From Longimicrobium sp. (GTDB lineage: Bacteria > Gemmatimonadota > Gemmatimonadetes > Longimicrobiales > Longimicrobiaceae), in NCBI RefSeq assembly GCF_035474595.1, contig NZ_DATIND010000124.1, positions 22,562 through 86,561 of the forward strand: a stretch of 64,000 nucleotides of DNA, in the 5' to 3' direction. Each line of letters starts with the position of its first letter. Position 1 is the stretch's first letter. The notes beneath the pieces were generated by a model that saw only the letters and a program-made list of their open reading frames with translations, was not told where the DNA came from and searched no databases. The translations under genes and the position numbers were made by a program. This document shows positions 44,059-52,617 of this stretch, piece by piece.

Positions 44059-44745
44059 TCAGACCGTGAACGACTCGCCGGGCTGCAGGATCACCACCTT
44101 GGCGCGGTCGCCGACCAGGGTGCGGAAGCCCTCGGGGTTCTGCTCGATCACCGGGAAGGTGTTGTAGTGCATGGGGATGACGACCTCCGGCTCGATCATC
44201 TCCACCGCGCGCGCCGCGTCCTCGGGGCCCATGGTGAAGTTGTCGCCGATGGGGAGGATGGCCACGTCGACCGAGCCGTGCAGCAGCTGCATGTCCATGA
44301 TCAGCGCCGTGTCGCCCGCGTGGTAGATGCGCTGGCCGCCGTTCAGCGAGATCAGGAAGCCGGCCGGGTCGGTGGTGTGCGAGCCGTCGTCGCCGTCGAT
44401 GCTCCCGGTGTGCAGCGCCGGCGTCAGCTTCACCCGCCCGAAGTCGAACACGTACGCCCCGCCGATGTTCATCCCGTGGCCGTTCTTCGCCCCCTGCGAC
44501 TGCGTGAAGGCCACGAGCTCGAAGGTGGAGATGACGGTGGCGTTGGTCTTCTTCGCCAGCTTCACCACGTCCGCGAAGTGGTCCGAGTGCCCGTGCGACA
44601 CCAGGATGTAGTCCAGCGCCTCGATGTCGCCGGTCTTGATGTCGGACATCGGGTTCTCGTCGATCCACGGATCGATCAGGATCTGCTTCCCTTCGTCGGT
44701 CACGAGGGTGAAGCAGGAGTGCCCGTGCCAAGTGAGGGTGGCCAT
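44059..44745 (-). CDS. UPF0173 metal-dependent hydrolase (metallo-beta-lactamase fold)
   Basis: 228 residues. Metal motif SHGHSDH, plus LTWHGHSCF at the start, HAGDTALIMDMQLL (Asp ligand), and PMHYNTFP (last His). UPF0173 members are cytoplasmic hydrolases related to UlaG; substrate unknown. Monocistronic by context; flanked by a family B repeat on one side and the heptamer array on the other. Confidence 0.93.
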   Translation of the reverse strand: MATLTWHGHSCFTLVTDEGKQILIDPWIDENPMSDIKTGDIEALDYILVSHGHSDHFADVVKLAKKTNATVISTFELVAFTQSQGAKNGHGMNIGGAYVFDFGRVKLTPALHTGSIDGDDGSHTTDPAGFLISLNGGQRIYHAGDTALIMDMQLLHGSVDVAILPIGDNFTMGPEDAARAVEMIEPEVVIPMHYNTFPVIEQNPEGFRTLVGDRAKVVILQPGESFTV

Positions 44746-44778
44746 TTCGGGGTCCTCCGGGGTGAAAGACGAAAAGAA

Positions 44779-45027
44779 AGTCCTAAGTCCTAAGTCCTAA
44801 GTGCCAAGTGCCAAGTGCCAAGTGCCAAGTGCCAAGTGCCAAGTGCCAAGTGGTTGGAGCGCGGCATACAATCGTCGTCACAACGGATTGTCATCCGGAG
44901 GGAGCGTTGCGCCGCGACCGCGCGACTCAGCGCACCGTGAGGACGACATCAGGCCGCGATACGATCCCCCTGCCGTTCCACTCAGGACTTAGGACTTGGG
45001 ACTTAGGACTTGGGACTCAGGACTTGT
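44779..45027. repeat. Heptamer tandem arrays in inverted arrangement
   Basis: 44779-44851: AGTCCTA units followed by about eight AAGTGCC units. 44981-45027: the complementary orientation, units of GGACTTA/GGACTTG. The two arrays face each other across about 130 nt of non-coding sequence, so the single strand could fold into a long imperfect hairpin. No gene. Confidence 0.88.
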
Positions 45028-45030
45028 CCC

Positions 45031-45417
45031 TTATCCAATCAGCTTCTCGTACGCGGCCGCATCCATCAACCCGTCCACGTCCGCCGGGTTCGAGACGCGC
45101 AGCTTGATCATCCACCCCTCGCCGTACGGGTCGCTGTTCACCGCGGCGGGGTTGGCGTCCAGCGCGCCGTTGGCCTCCACCACCTCGCCCGAGACGGGGC
45201 AGTACAGGTCGCTCACGGCCTTCACTGCCTCGATCGTCCCGAAGCTCGCCATGGCGTCGAAGCTCGCGCCGGCGCTGGGAAGCTCCACGAACACCACGTC
45301 GCCCAGCTCGCCCTGGGCGTAGTCGGTGATCCCCACGAAGTACACGCCCTCTTCGCCCGCGGGCTTCAGGTACTCGTGCTGCTCGGTGTATCGCAGGTCC
45401 TGCGGGACGTTCGCCAT
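45031..45417 (-). CDS. gcvH: Glycine cleavage system H protein
   Basis: 128 residues, the lipoyl carrier shuttling the aminomethyl group between P and T proteins. Lipoylation site GTIEAVKAVSD (K66); N terminus RYTEQHEYLK and C-terminal GWMIKLRVSNP are standard. No gcvT or gcvP adjacent. Start ATG 45417. The stop lies directly beside the heptamer array. Confidence 0.96.
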   Translation of the reverse strand: MANVPQDLRYTEQHEYLKPAGEEGVYFVGITDYAQGELGDVVFVELPSAGASFDAMASFGTIEAVKAVSDLYCPVSGEVVEANGALDANPAAVNSDPYGEGWMIKLRVSNPADVDGLMDAAAYEKLIG

Positions 45418-45730
45418 GACTCCTCCAGCGCGTTTCGGACGGTTCAGGGAGCGGTCAGAATACGGACCCCCGCCCGGACGGTCAAGCAAACACGCGGCGT
45501 GCCGCCGCCGATGGTGCCACCTCTCCGGCCGCCGCCGGTGGACGGAGATATGCGGTACGGCATTCCCCCGCCGCGCCGGCCTGAAGCATGCGTTTCCTCG
45601 CCCGCGCGCGCCGCGGTGGCGAAGAGTGCATCGCCCGCGACCCCTCGCGGCGATGCGGTGTACAGGGGCGCGCCCGCCGGACCGGCCGCGCGGGCGCCCG
45701 CGCCTCAACCCGTGCCCGTCGCGACTGCAG
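45418..45730. other. Intergenic, nothing recognised
   Basis: 313 nt between divergent gcvH and plsC. G+C-rich; no promoter or repeat identified with confidence. Confidence 0.35.
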
Positions 45731-46480
45731 ATGCTGAAGCGGCTCGTTTCCGCCTGGGTCTGGATCTCCACCGGCCTCATCGCCCTGATCTGGCTTCCGT
45801 GGATGGGGCTGGTCTGGCTGTTCACCGCGCGCGACCCCGGCCGCTACTCGGTGGGCCGCTGGTTCCGCCTGGCCGCCGTCACCGTCACCCGGCTGAACCC
45901 ATTCTGGAAGTTCCGCACGACCGGCGTGCAGATCCACGATCCCCGCCGCCCGTACGTGGCGGTCGCCAACCACGAGAGCCTGGCCGACATCTTCCTTCTC
46001 TCGCACCTGCCGTGGGAGATGAAGTGGATGTCCAAGGACACCATCTTCCGCATCCCGGTGATGGGGTGGATGATGCGGATGGCGGGCGACGTGATGGTGA
46101 TCCGCGGCGACGCCGGCAGCCGCATGCGCGCGCTGGAGGAGGCGCGCGACCGGCTGCGCAAGCGCGTGTCGGTGATGATCATGCCCGAGGGCACGCGCTC
46201 CGGCGGCGGCGAGCTGCTGAAGTTCCACGACGGCGCCTTCCGCCTGGCCATCGAGACGGGCTCGCCGGTCCTTCCCATCGCCCTGGCGGGAACGCGCCAC
46301 GCGATCGCCAAGGGATCGTGGCTGGTGGGCCGCGCCCGCGCCATCGCCCGCGTTCTCCCCCCGGTGGAGACGGCGGGGATGACGCTGGACGACGTGCCCG
46401 CGCTGCGCGAAAAGGTGCGCACCATGATCGCCGAGGCCCGCACCGTGCTCCAGCGCGAGCTCGCCGCCGCGGGTGCGTAG
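45731..46480 (+). CDS. plsC: 1-acyl-sn-glycerol-3-phosphate acyltransferase
   Basis: 249 residues, membrane-anchored enzyme acylating lysophosphatidic acid to phosphatidic acid. N-terminal hydrophobic anchor WISTGLIALIWLPWMGLVWL; catalytic motif NHESLAD (H81, D86); acceptor motif MPEGTRSGGG; and FHDGAFRLAIETGSPVLPIAL. Start ATG 45731. Followed by a family A repeat and a terminator. Confidence 0.93.
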   Translation: MLKRLVSAWVWISTGLIALIWLPWMGLVWLFTARDPGRYSVGRWFRLAAVTVTRLNPFWKFRTTGVQIHDPRRPYVAVANHESLADIFLLSHLPWEMKWMSKDTIFRIPVMGWMMRMAGDVMVIRGDAGSRMRALEEARDRLRKRVSVMIMPEGTRSGGGELLKFHDGAFRLAIETGSPVLPIALAGTRHAIAKGSWLVGRARAIARVLPPVETAGMTLDDVPALREKVRTMIAEARTVLQRELAAAGA

Positions 46481-46507
46481 AGGGCGGGCCTCGCTGACCC
46501 TGCCGGC

Positions 46508-46557
46508 CCCGAATGGAATTCGGGGGCAACAACAGCACGAAGTCCCTGCGGGACTGC
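46508..46557 (+). repeat. Family A two-hairpin repeat, copy 12
   Basis: CCCCGAATGGAATTCGGGG, GCAACAACAGCACGAA, GTCCCTGCGGGAC. 28 nt after plsC, co-oriented, directly before a terminator. Confidence 0.85.
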
Positions 46558-46560
46558 AAG

Positions 46561-46608
46561 ACGGCCCCCGTGGCGAGACATCGAGTCTCGCGCGGGGGCC
46601 GTTCTCCT
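46561..46608 (+). terminator. Terminator after plsC
   Basis: Stem of about 16 bp, ACGGCCCCCGTGGCGAGA with TCTCGCGCGGGGGCCGT, followed by TCTCCTT. Confidence 0.75.
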
Positions 46609-46714
46609 TCTGTACCGCGGCGATCGGTCGTCCGGTGTGCTCTTGATTCTTTCCCGGAGCGGATCGAACGTGGGGGAAGATGCAGGGCGATCCATCTTCA
46701 CCCGCGAGACGCCG

Positions 46715-47242
46715 ATGGCCGACACCACCGCCGCGCCCGTCGTGGCGCACGACGCGCTGAGCTTCCGCGAGCTGCTGGGCTGGACGGGCGAGGAAACCGC
46801 CCGCTGGGAGGAGTGGCTGCGCGCGCAGGACCCCGCCGTGCTCGCCGTCTCGCTCGGCGAGGGGAAGTGGGCCACCGTGGGAGACCTGGTCTTCCACATC
46901 TGCGTGGTCGAGCGGCGCTACACCGAGCGGCTGTACGACGAGGAGCCGAGCGCGTACGAAGGCATCCCCCGCTCCACGCTGGACGAGATCTTCGCCGTGC
47001 ACCACGCCACGCGCGCGCGGCTGGAGCGCTGGGTGGCCGCGGCGCCGCCGGAGGAGTGGGAGAAGGTGCTCACCTTCGAGACCATCACCGCGGGCACGCT
47101 GCGCTCCAGCAAGCGCAAGATCGTGGCGCACGTGCTGATGCACGGCGTGCGGCACTGGGCGCAGATTTCCACGGCGCTCAGGCAGGCCGGGCACCCCCAG
47201 CCGTGGATGCACGACCTCATCATGACCACGGCGATGCCGTAG
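46715..47242 (+). CDS. DinB-family protein
   Basis: 175 residues, four-helix DinB/YfiT-like fold. Metal-site histidines are visible in DLVFHICVVERRY and HVLMHGVRHWAQI. Members act as metal-dependent thiol (often bacillithiol or mycothiol) transferases or isomerases; here substrate is unknown. Although DinB domains also occur in EgtB, this gene is not in the egt cluster. Monocistronic, with a terminator 37 nt downstream. Confidence 0.87.
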   Translation: MADTTAAPVVAHDALSFRELLGWTGEETARWEEWLRAQDPAVLAVSLGEGKWATVGDLVFHICVVERRYTERLYDEEPSAYEGIPRSTLDEIFAVHHATRARLERWVAAAPPEEWEKVLTFETITAGTLRSSKRKIVAHVLMHGVRHWAQISTALRQAGHPQPWMHDLIMTTAMP

Positions 47243-47278
47243 CGCTCGGTCGGGCCCGATCCGCTCCGCCAGCCCCAC

Positions 47279-47318
47279 GAAGACCCTTGCCACGGCGCGC
47301 GGCAGGGGTCTTCTTGTC
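47279..47318 (+). terminator. Terminator after the DinB gene
   Basis: 13-bp stem GAAGACCCTTGCC / GGCAGGGGTCTTC with one wobble, followed by TTGT. Confidence 0.75.
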
Positions 47319-47432
47319 CGATGCGGCAGGCCAACTGGCAGATCCGTTCGTCCCGTCCATCCAATTCATCGTCCCCGGGTTCCCACCCACCCTTCATCCC
47401 GTTCACCATCCCCATCTCCCCCGGAGGTCACC

Positions 47433-48362
47433 ATGAAACGCACACTCATGCTGCCGGTGGCTCTGGCCTTCGTCACGCTCACCGCTCGCCCCGCGTGGGC
47501 GTGGGACGGCTTCGGGCACCAGCTGGTGGCGCGCATCGCGTGGGAGAACATGACGCCGCAGGCGCGCGGGCGGGCCATCGCCGTGCTGCAGGGCGCGGCG
47601 CAGGACACGCGGCTGCTGCAGGGCTTCGGGACGGGCACGCTGACGCCGCAGCAGCAGGTGCGGCTCTTCATGGCGGGCGCCACCTGGCCCGACGACGTGC
47701 GCCCGCCCGACTCGCGCGGCGCGAAATACCACGTGCGTGACCGGCACTTCACCGACCTGTTCTGGCGGCAGAGCTACGACTTCGGCCCGTTCCACGACGA
47801 CAGCCGGCCGCCGGCGGGCGACCTGCTGAACGACTTTGCCGGGCTGAGGACGCAGGTGACGGGGCCGGACCACGAGCAGGCGGCGGTGGCGCTCGCGTGG
47901 CTGCTGCACCTGGTGGGCGACATCCACCAGCCGCTGCACGCCAGCGGGCGGATCACTCCGTCCGAGCCGGACGGCGACCAGGGCGGCAACCTGTACAAGC
48001 TGGAGCACATCACGGCGGACCGGCAGCGCACGCTGCACTCGGTGTGGGACAACATCATCACCAGCAACGCGCGCCGGCTCCCGGGCGAAGCGGACGACGC
48101 CTTCATGACGCGCATCGCCACCGAGACGATGCATCGCCATCCGCGTTCCGAGTTCGCCGCCGAGATGGGGCAGACGGACGTGAGCCAATGGGCGCGCGCG
48201 AGCGTGCACCTGGCGCAGCGGCGCGTGTACCGCGCGCCGCTGCACCGCAACCAGGCGGCGAGCACGACGTACCGGAACGCCGCCTTCCACGCGGCCGATC
48301 CGCGGATCGCGCTGGCGGGCTACCGGCTGGCGGACCTGCTGAACCAGGTGCTCGGCTCGTAG
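47433..48362 (+). CDS. Secreted S1/P1-type nuclease
   Basis: 309 residues. Signal peptide ending ...RPAWA, leaving mature N terminus WDGFGHQ; the N-terminal Trp and following His are zinc ligands in this family. Further ligands: the Asp in AGATWPDDVR, HFTDL, LAWLLHLVGDIHQPLHASG, and DQGGNLYKLEH. Trinuclear-zinc enzyme cutting single-stranded RNA/DNA, with possible 3'-nucleotidase activity; likely periplasmic nutrient scavenging. RBS GGAGG before ATG 47433. Confidence 0.93.
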   Translation: MKRTLMLPVALAFVTLTARPAWAWDGFGHQLVARIAWENMTPQARGRAIAVLQGAAQDTRLLQGFGTGTLTPQQQVRLFMAGATWPDDVRPPDSRGAKYHVRDRHFTDLFWRQSYDFGPFHDDSRPPAGDLLNDFAGLRTQVTGPDHEQAAVALAWLLHLVGDIHQPLHASGRITPSEPDGDQGGNLYKLEHITADRQRTLHSVWDNIITSNARRLPGEADDAFMTRIATETMHRHPRSEFAAEMGQTDVSQWARASVHLAQRRVYRAPLHRNQAASTTYRNAAFHAADPRIALAGYRLADLLNQVLGS

Positions 48363-48505
48363 CGCGGTGGCACGCAACGGCTTGAGCCCCTTCCGCCGGA
48401 GCGTCCGCGAATACAGATTGCATGCCTCCCGAACACGAACGCCCGGCCGTCACTCTCGCCGGGCGCTCCCTCGTGCTTCTTGAAGTCTCCGCGAAGGACC
48501 CTCGC

Positions 48506-49513
48506 ATGGCCATCGGCACACCTTCCGCGCTGCGCATTCCCATCTTCCGCCAGACGGAGCGGCGCACTCCGGACCGCCCCTGCCTGAACTGCGGCGATTC
48601 CATGCCGGGAAACTTCTGCCGCAACTGCGGGCAGCGGAAGGTGGAGGTGCACGTCTCGCTGGCGCGCATGCTGATGGAGGCGCTGGACGACCAGTTCTCG
48701 CTGAACTCCGCGCTCCCGCGCACCGTGGCCGCGCTGATGGCCCGCCCCGGCCACCTCACGCGCGAGTACATGGCCGGGCGCATCGTGCGCTACATCCCCC
48801 CGTTCCGGCTGTACCTGGTTACCAGCGTGGCCTTCTTCGTGGTGCTGTCGCTCCTCCCCGAGGTGAACGGCTCCATGCTGGACGTGGGCAACGGCAACCT
48901 GGGCCTGCGCCAGGCGAGCGACAGCGCCGCGTCCGCCGCGGCGCGCCCGCAGCCTCCGCGCGCGCCCGCGGCCGGCGCGCAGCGGGGCCAGGCGCTCCGT
49001 CCGCCGCCCCCGCCGGTGCCGCTTCCGCACCGCGCCGGCTGGCTGGACGGCGTGAAGATGAACACCGGCAACGCGGTGCTCGACAGCATCGGCAACGCGC
49101 GGGTCGAGCACTTCCGGCGGATGGAGCCACGCGACGCCATGCGGCAGATCACCAAGGAGTACCTGGACCACGTGCCGCAGATGATGTTCGTGATGCTGCC
49201 GCTCTTCGCCCTGATCCTGAAGTTCCTGTACGTGGGGGGCAGGCGCTTCTACGTGGAGCACTTCGTGTTCGCGCTGCACGTGCACGCCTTCGCCTTCCTG
49301 TCGTACCTGATCATGCTGGCCGTGCGCTGGCCGCCGCTGGTCGCCACGCTGTGCGCCTGGATGATGCTGTACGTGCTGATCGCCATGAAGCGCGTATACC
49401 GGCAGGGGTGGCTCGCCACGCTCTTCAAGTACGGCTTCCTGGGCGTCGCGTACGTGGTGATGATCAGCATCGGCGCCGTCGCCACCCTCTTCATCACCGT
49501 GCTGACGGCGTGA
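48506..49513 (+). CDS. DUF3667 membrane protein
   Basis: 335 residues from ATG 48506 (an earlier in-frame ATG at 48422 adds 28 residues). N-terminal zinc ribbon CLNCGDSMPGNFCRNCGQRK, then TLTREYMAGRIVRYIPPFRLYL-type segment typical of DUF3667 and a TM helix (LVTSVAFFVVLSLLP). A Pro/Ala-rich linker and three further TM helices follow. Function unknown. Confidence 0.87.
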   Translation: MAIGTPSALRIPIFRQTERRTPDRPCLNCGDSMPGNFCRNCGQRKVEVHVSLARMLMEALDDQFSLNSALPRTVAALMARPGHLTREYMAGRIVRYIPPFRLYLVTSVAFFVVLSLLPEVNGSMLDVGNGNLGLRQASDSAASAAARPQPPRAPAAGAQRGQALRPPPPPVPLPHRAGWLDGVKMNTGNAVLDSIGNARVEHFRRMEPRDAMRQITKEYLDHVPQMMFVMLPLFALILKFLYVGGRRFYVEHFVFALHVHAFAFLSYLIMLAVRWPPLVATLCAWMMLYVLIAMKRVYRQGWLATLFKYGFLGVAYVVMISIGAVATLFITVLTA

Positions 49514-49654
49514 TCGTGGAGGAAGGGGGATGCTACCGAATCCGGTTCGTGCATCCTCGCCGCATCATCCCGAGTCGAACATCGCGCTACGCACAACCAC
49601 GGAGGATGAAAGGAGATCGGTCGTGAGCACCGATGCCGCGGAGTGCGCGGATCA

Positions 49655-49707
49655 GCCTCGCGCAGTTTGCGAGGCTTCCCGTAGTTGTTGCTGCGACTTC
49701 AGTCGCC
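49655..49707 (-). repeat. Family A two-hairpin repeat, copy 13
   Basis: Minus strand: GGCGACTGAAGTCGC, AGCAACAACTACGGGAA, GCCTCGCAAACTGCGCGAGGC. Confidence 0.8.
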
Positions 49708-49813
49708 GGTGACCGGCTGCGCCCGGAACTATCCATTCAGGCCGGCCACATTTGGGATGATGCATCACCCGACGAGTCTCTACTTCTCTGAGAATTCGCG
49801 GATGACGGACATG

Positions 49814-49853
49814 CGAAAGAGGCTCGGTCTCCCCGTGCGGGGGGGACCGGCCT
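49814..49853 (-). terminator. Terminator of the zinc-ribbon gene
   Basis: Imperfect stem GAGGCTCGGTCTCCCC / GGGGGGGACCGGCCTC; on the minus strand it is followed by TTTCGC. 25 nt after the minus-strand stop at 49879. Confidence 0.55.
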
Positions 49854-49878
49854 CTCGTTCGTTATGGGGATGCCGCGG

Positions 49879-50091
49879 TCAGCGCGCGGCGGCCGCGTGC
49901 GAGGCTTCTTCGCCCTGCCGGGGAAACGCGAACCCGCGCCACGTGCACCCGATGTTGCTGCAGAAGCGGCGCTTCACGTCGGGAAGCACCCAGCGGATGG
50001 GGCGCAGCAGGATGCCGGTGCGCACGCGCTCGGTGCGGCTGCCGCAGCGGGGGCAGTGGGAGCCGTGGGTGAAGAGGGGGAGGACTCGCAT
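49879..50091 (-). CDS. Small zinc-ribbon protein
   Basis: 70 residues from ATG 50091. Two Cys pairs, CPRCGS near position 13 and CSNIGC near 44, form a probable zinc ribbon; between them TGILLRPIRWVLPDVKRRF. No other domain. It has its own terminator. The longer frame upstream lacks coding character. Function unknown, possibly nucleic-acid or protein binding. Confidence 0.65.
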   Translation of the reverse strand: MRVLPLFTHGSHCPRCGSRTERVRTGILLRPIRWVLPDVKRRFCSNIGCTWRGFAFPRQGEEASHAAAAR

Positions 50092-50429
50092 GAGAGATGA
50101 CCCGGGAGTGGGGCCGCGGCCGGGGATGGCCGGTTGTGCCTTCGCCGCGCGCCGGGGGATCCGGAATGCGTGGCGGCCTTGAAAGGCGTGGAGGGGCGCC
50201 GGGACGAAATGTGACGGGGCCACCCCGCGAGGGCAAGGGTTTTTCGCGCGATGTGCTCCCACAATCTGTTGCAGCAATGCAACTTTCGCTCGCATCACGC
50301 CGCGGGAGAATTACCGTAGCTACAAACGCGTCAAATCATCTAAATTCCGCAAGACATAAGGGAATCCATGTGGCAGATGCGGGTAGTCGAGGGCGAGCGC
50401 ACGGGGACGGGGTCATCCGAAAACGGGGA

Positions 50430-50550
50430 TTGATCGCGCAATCCGGCGCACGTGCGACCTCGCCTATGGATCCTTCGGCCTGCAACCGCTCGTGCGGGGG
50501 CAACGATGGTGTGGCCGGCCTCAGGATGACGTCTTGTCTGTGCGGTCCCA
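50430..50550 (+). repeat. Family B repeat
   Basis: GCGCACGTGCGACCTCGCC, ATGGATCCTTCGGCCTGCAA, GGTGTGGCCGGCCTCAGGAT, GACGTC in order. Confidence 0.8.
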
Positions 50551-50605
50551 AATCGCAGGTGATTGCCAGGCCCGGTGAGCGCGATCCTGACCGGATCAGA
50601 AAGAG

Positions 50606-50637
50606 AGCGGCGGGCCCGGATTCCGGACCCGCCGCTC
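50606..50637 (-). terminator. Terminator-like hairpin after the first barrel gene
   Basis: AGCGGCGGGCCCGG / CCGGACCCGCCGCT with a short loop, 24 nt downstream of the minus-strand stop at 50661. Confidence 0.55.
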
Positions 50638-50660
50638 GTCATCTCCCGTAAACCTTACAA

Positions 50661-51200
50661 TCAGATGCGGATGCGGACGCCTACGTCGGCCTGCACGTAG
50701 CTGACGTCCTTGTGGCGCACGTAGGTCACGCCCGGGGTCAGCGACGCCGGCCCCAGCCCGAAGCCCAGCCCCGCGCCCACCTCGTAGCCGCCCTCCCAGT
50801 CGCCCGTCGCGTCGTCCGTCCCCGCGCCGCTCAGCTCCAGCCGGTGCGCGATGAAGCCGGCCTTCACGAAGGGGTCGATGGGGATCAGCGGCGTGGGGAT
50901 GCCCAGCCGCGCGCCCACGTCCACGCCGTGGTCCCTGAAGGTGCCGTCGCCGCCGTCCACGCCGAACTGGTTGTAGCCGTACCCCGCGTAGATGCCGATC
51001 AGCGGGAACGCGTGGTAGGTCACGCTCCCCGACACGCCGAAGCCGGGCTTGGCCACGGCGTTCAGGTCGCCGGTGGGCACGCCGATGCCGGCGCGCGCCT
51101 CGAAGGCGAACGGGGTGATGTGCGGGATCTGCGCCCGCGCGGGCCCGGCAAGGAGCGCCACCGCGGCCGCGGCGGCAAGGCCGGTGGAAATCTTCTTCAT
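50661..51200 (-). CDS. Outer-membrane beta-barrel protein, paralogue 1
   Basis: 179 residues. Signal peptide KKISTGLAAAAAVALLAGPARAQ. The mature part is a small eight-stranded barrel pattern (FAFEARAGIGVPTGDLNAV; LIGIYAGYGYNQFGVDGG; DPFVKAGFIAHRLELSGAG; GGYEVGAGLGFGLG; final DVSYVQADVGVRIRI). GTG 51209 is an alternative start. It is one of three adjacent paralogues on the minus strand sharing the 'signal - R(A)(G/A) - GIYGGY' plan. Confidence 0.85.
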   Translation of the reverse strand: MKKISTGLAAAAAVALLAGPARAQIPHITPFAFEARAGIGVPTGDLNAVAKPGFGVSGSVTYHAFPLIGIYAGYGYNQFGVDGGDGTFRDHGVDVGARLGIPTPLIPIDPFVKAGFIAHRLELSGAGTDDATGDWEGGYEVGAGLGFGLGPASLTPGVTYVRHKDVSYVQADVGVRIRI

Positions 51201-51322
51201 CCTCTTCACTCTCGGTCGTCGTTGAGTCGGTTCGCGGGCACGCGGGCCCGCCTGAAGCGGCCGAACGATAACGCGCCCGACCGCCACGGGGAAAGGAGAA
51301 CGGATGCAAACGGCGGGGGGGT

Positions 51323-51865
51323 TCACAGGCGGATGTGCAGCCCCACCTGCGCGTCGATCCACTGCGCGTCGTGCACGGTGTTGAAGCTGGCCTGCGGCGA
51401 CACGCTGGCGCGCCCGCCCAGGATCCCCAGCGGCAGCTCCACCCCCGCGCCGATGTGCACGCCGGTGGCGTAGTCGTTCTCCAGCACGGTCCCGCCGTCC
51501 GTCTCCAGCCGAACCTTCTGGTACAGCAGCCCGCCACGCACGAACGGCGTGTACGGGCCCACCGGCGCCAGCGTCAGCCGCACCCCCGCGTCCCACCCGC
51601 GCCACGTCACGTGCGCCGAGTCCGCCACGGCCGAGACCGCGCGCGACCAGGCGTAGCCGCCGTACACGCTCACCATGGGGTTCAGGGCGACGATCAGGTC
51701 GCCGTCCAGCACCAGCGCCGTCTTCTGGTCGCCACGGGTGATGCCGATGGGCGTGGACAGGCCTGCGCGCGGCTCCAGCGACACCGGCGTGCGCTGGGCC
51801 CGCGCGGACGTGGCGAGCGGGAGCGCGGCGGCCAGCGCCAGCAGCGCCGCGAAGGTCCGGTTCAT
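51323..51865 (-). CDS. Outer-membrane beta-barrel protein, paralogue 2
   Basis: 180 residues. Signal peptide NRTFAALLALAAALPLATSARAQ. Barrel strands SLEPRAGLSTPIGITRG, PMVSVYGGYAWSRAV, YTPFVRGGLLYQKVRLETDGG and a C-terminal IDAQVGLHIRL. Start ATG 51865. Separate cistron spacing (about 120-170 nt to each neighbour). Confidence 0.84.
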   Translation of the reverse strand: MNRTFAALLALAAALPLATSARAQRTPVSLEPRAGLSTPIGITRGDQKTALVLDGDLIVALNPMVSVYGGYAWSRAVSAVADSAHVTWRGWDAGVRLTLAPVGPYTPFVRGGLLYQKVRLETDGGTVLENDYATGVHIGAGVELPLGILGGRASVSPQASFNTVHDAQWIDAQVGLHIRL

Positions 51866-51983
51866 GGCGCGGCCTCGGTGGGAAGGGTGGGAAGAGATCG
51901 GGGGAGATGGAGATCGGAAGCGACGCGGGGGACGATACAACCCGCCCCGGACGGGCGGAAGGGAGATGCCGCCCGGAACGCGT

Positions 51984-52011
51984 CCGGCCCCCGTCCGTGG
52001 ACGGGGGCCGG
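51984..52011 (-). terminator. Terminator-like hairpin after paralogue 3
   Basis: Perfect 13-bp stem CCGGCCCCCGTCC-GT-GGACGGGGGCCGG, 28 nt downstream of the minus-strand stop at 52039. No T-run. Confidence 0.6.
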
Positions 52012-52038
52012 AGCGCGTTCAGCTCGTACGGGAGCGGA

Positions 52039-52617
52039 TCAGAAGGAGATGCTGATGCCGGCGCCGGCGTGCACCACGCTCACCGTGGCGTCGTCGTCGC
52101 CCTCGTCCGCCGCGTTGAACTGCGTGTAGCCCACCTGCGGCGTCAGCATGATGCGCGGGGCGATGGGGAACGCCACGCCGCCCGCCACCTCGAAGCCCAC
52201 CTTGCTGTCGGACGAGATGGTGAAGTCGCCCAGGTCGTCGTCGCTGGCCGAGGCGCTCAGCTTGTGGATGATGGCGCCGCCGCGGAAGAACGGCGCCGCG
52301 CCCAGCCCCTGCATGGGCGCGAAGGTGGCCTTGATTCCCACGTCGAAGCCCTGGTCGGTGTAGTCCACCCCGTTGGTGTCCTTGGCGCCGAAGCGGTTCC
52401 AGCTGTAGCCGCCGTACACGCCCACGATGGGGGTGACGTTGAAGGTCACGTCGCCATGCAGCCCGATCCCCACGTTCGCGGCATCGCCCAGGTCGCCCGT
52501 GGGGATGGCCGCGTCCACCCGGCCCTCGATCGAAAGCGGGATCCGCTGCGCGCTCGCGCTACCCGCCACCACCAGCGCCGCCACCGCCGCCAGGAAACCG
52601 CACGTCGTCTTCTTCAT
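52039..52617 (-). CDS. Outer-membrane beta-barrel protein, paralogue 3
   Basis: 192 residues. Signal peptide KKTTCGFLAAVAALVVAGSASAQ. Barrel strands RIPLSIEGRVDAAIPTGDLG, TPIVGVYGGYSWNRFGAK, APFFRGGAIIHKLSASASDD, IMLTPQVGYTQFNAAD, and a terminal SVVHAGAGISISF ending in Phe. Start ATG 52617. Confidence 0.86.
   Translation of the reverse strand: MKKTTCGFLAAVAALVVAGSASAQRIPLSIEGRVDAAIPTGDLGDAANVGIGLHGDVTFNVTPIVGVYGGYSWNRFGAKDTNGVDYTDQGFDVGIKATFAPMQGLGAAPFFRGGAIIHKLSASASDDDLGDFTISSDSKVGFEVAGGVAFPIAPRIMLTPQVGYTQFNAADEGDDDATVSVVHAGAGISISF

Larger units (their letters stand above)
49514..49878. other. Repeat-rich intergenic region
   Basis: Contains a family C element (49566-49612) similar to 20566-20612, family A copy 13 (49655-49707, minus), a fragment of family B (ATTCAGGCCGGCCACA at 49736), and a terminator hairpin at 49814-49853. 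Confidence 0.55.
50092..50660. other. Intergenic region with family B repeat
   Basis: About 570 nt. A more A+T-rich patch (50270-50370) is likely to hold the promoter of the zinc-ribbon gene; then the family B repeat (50430-50550) and a hairpin (50606-50637) after the first barrel gene. Confidence 0.5.

Noticed and set aside
44779..44851. CRISPR array or iteron origin
   Set aside because: Seven-nucleotide units without spacers, and no replication initiator gene nearby.
50097..50651. 184-codon plus-strand frame
   Set aside because: Runs through family B repeat DNA and opposite the zinc-ribbon gene's upstream region; no RBS or motif.
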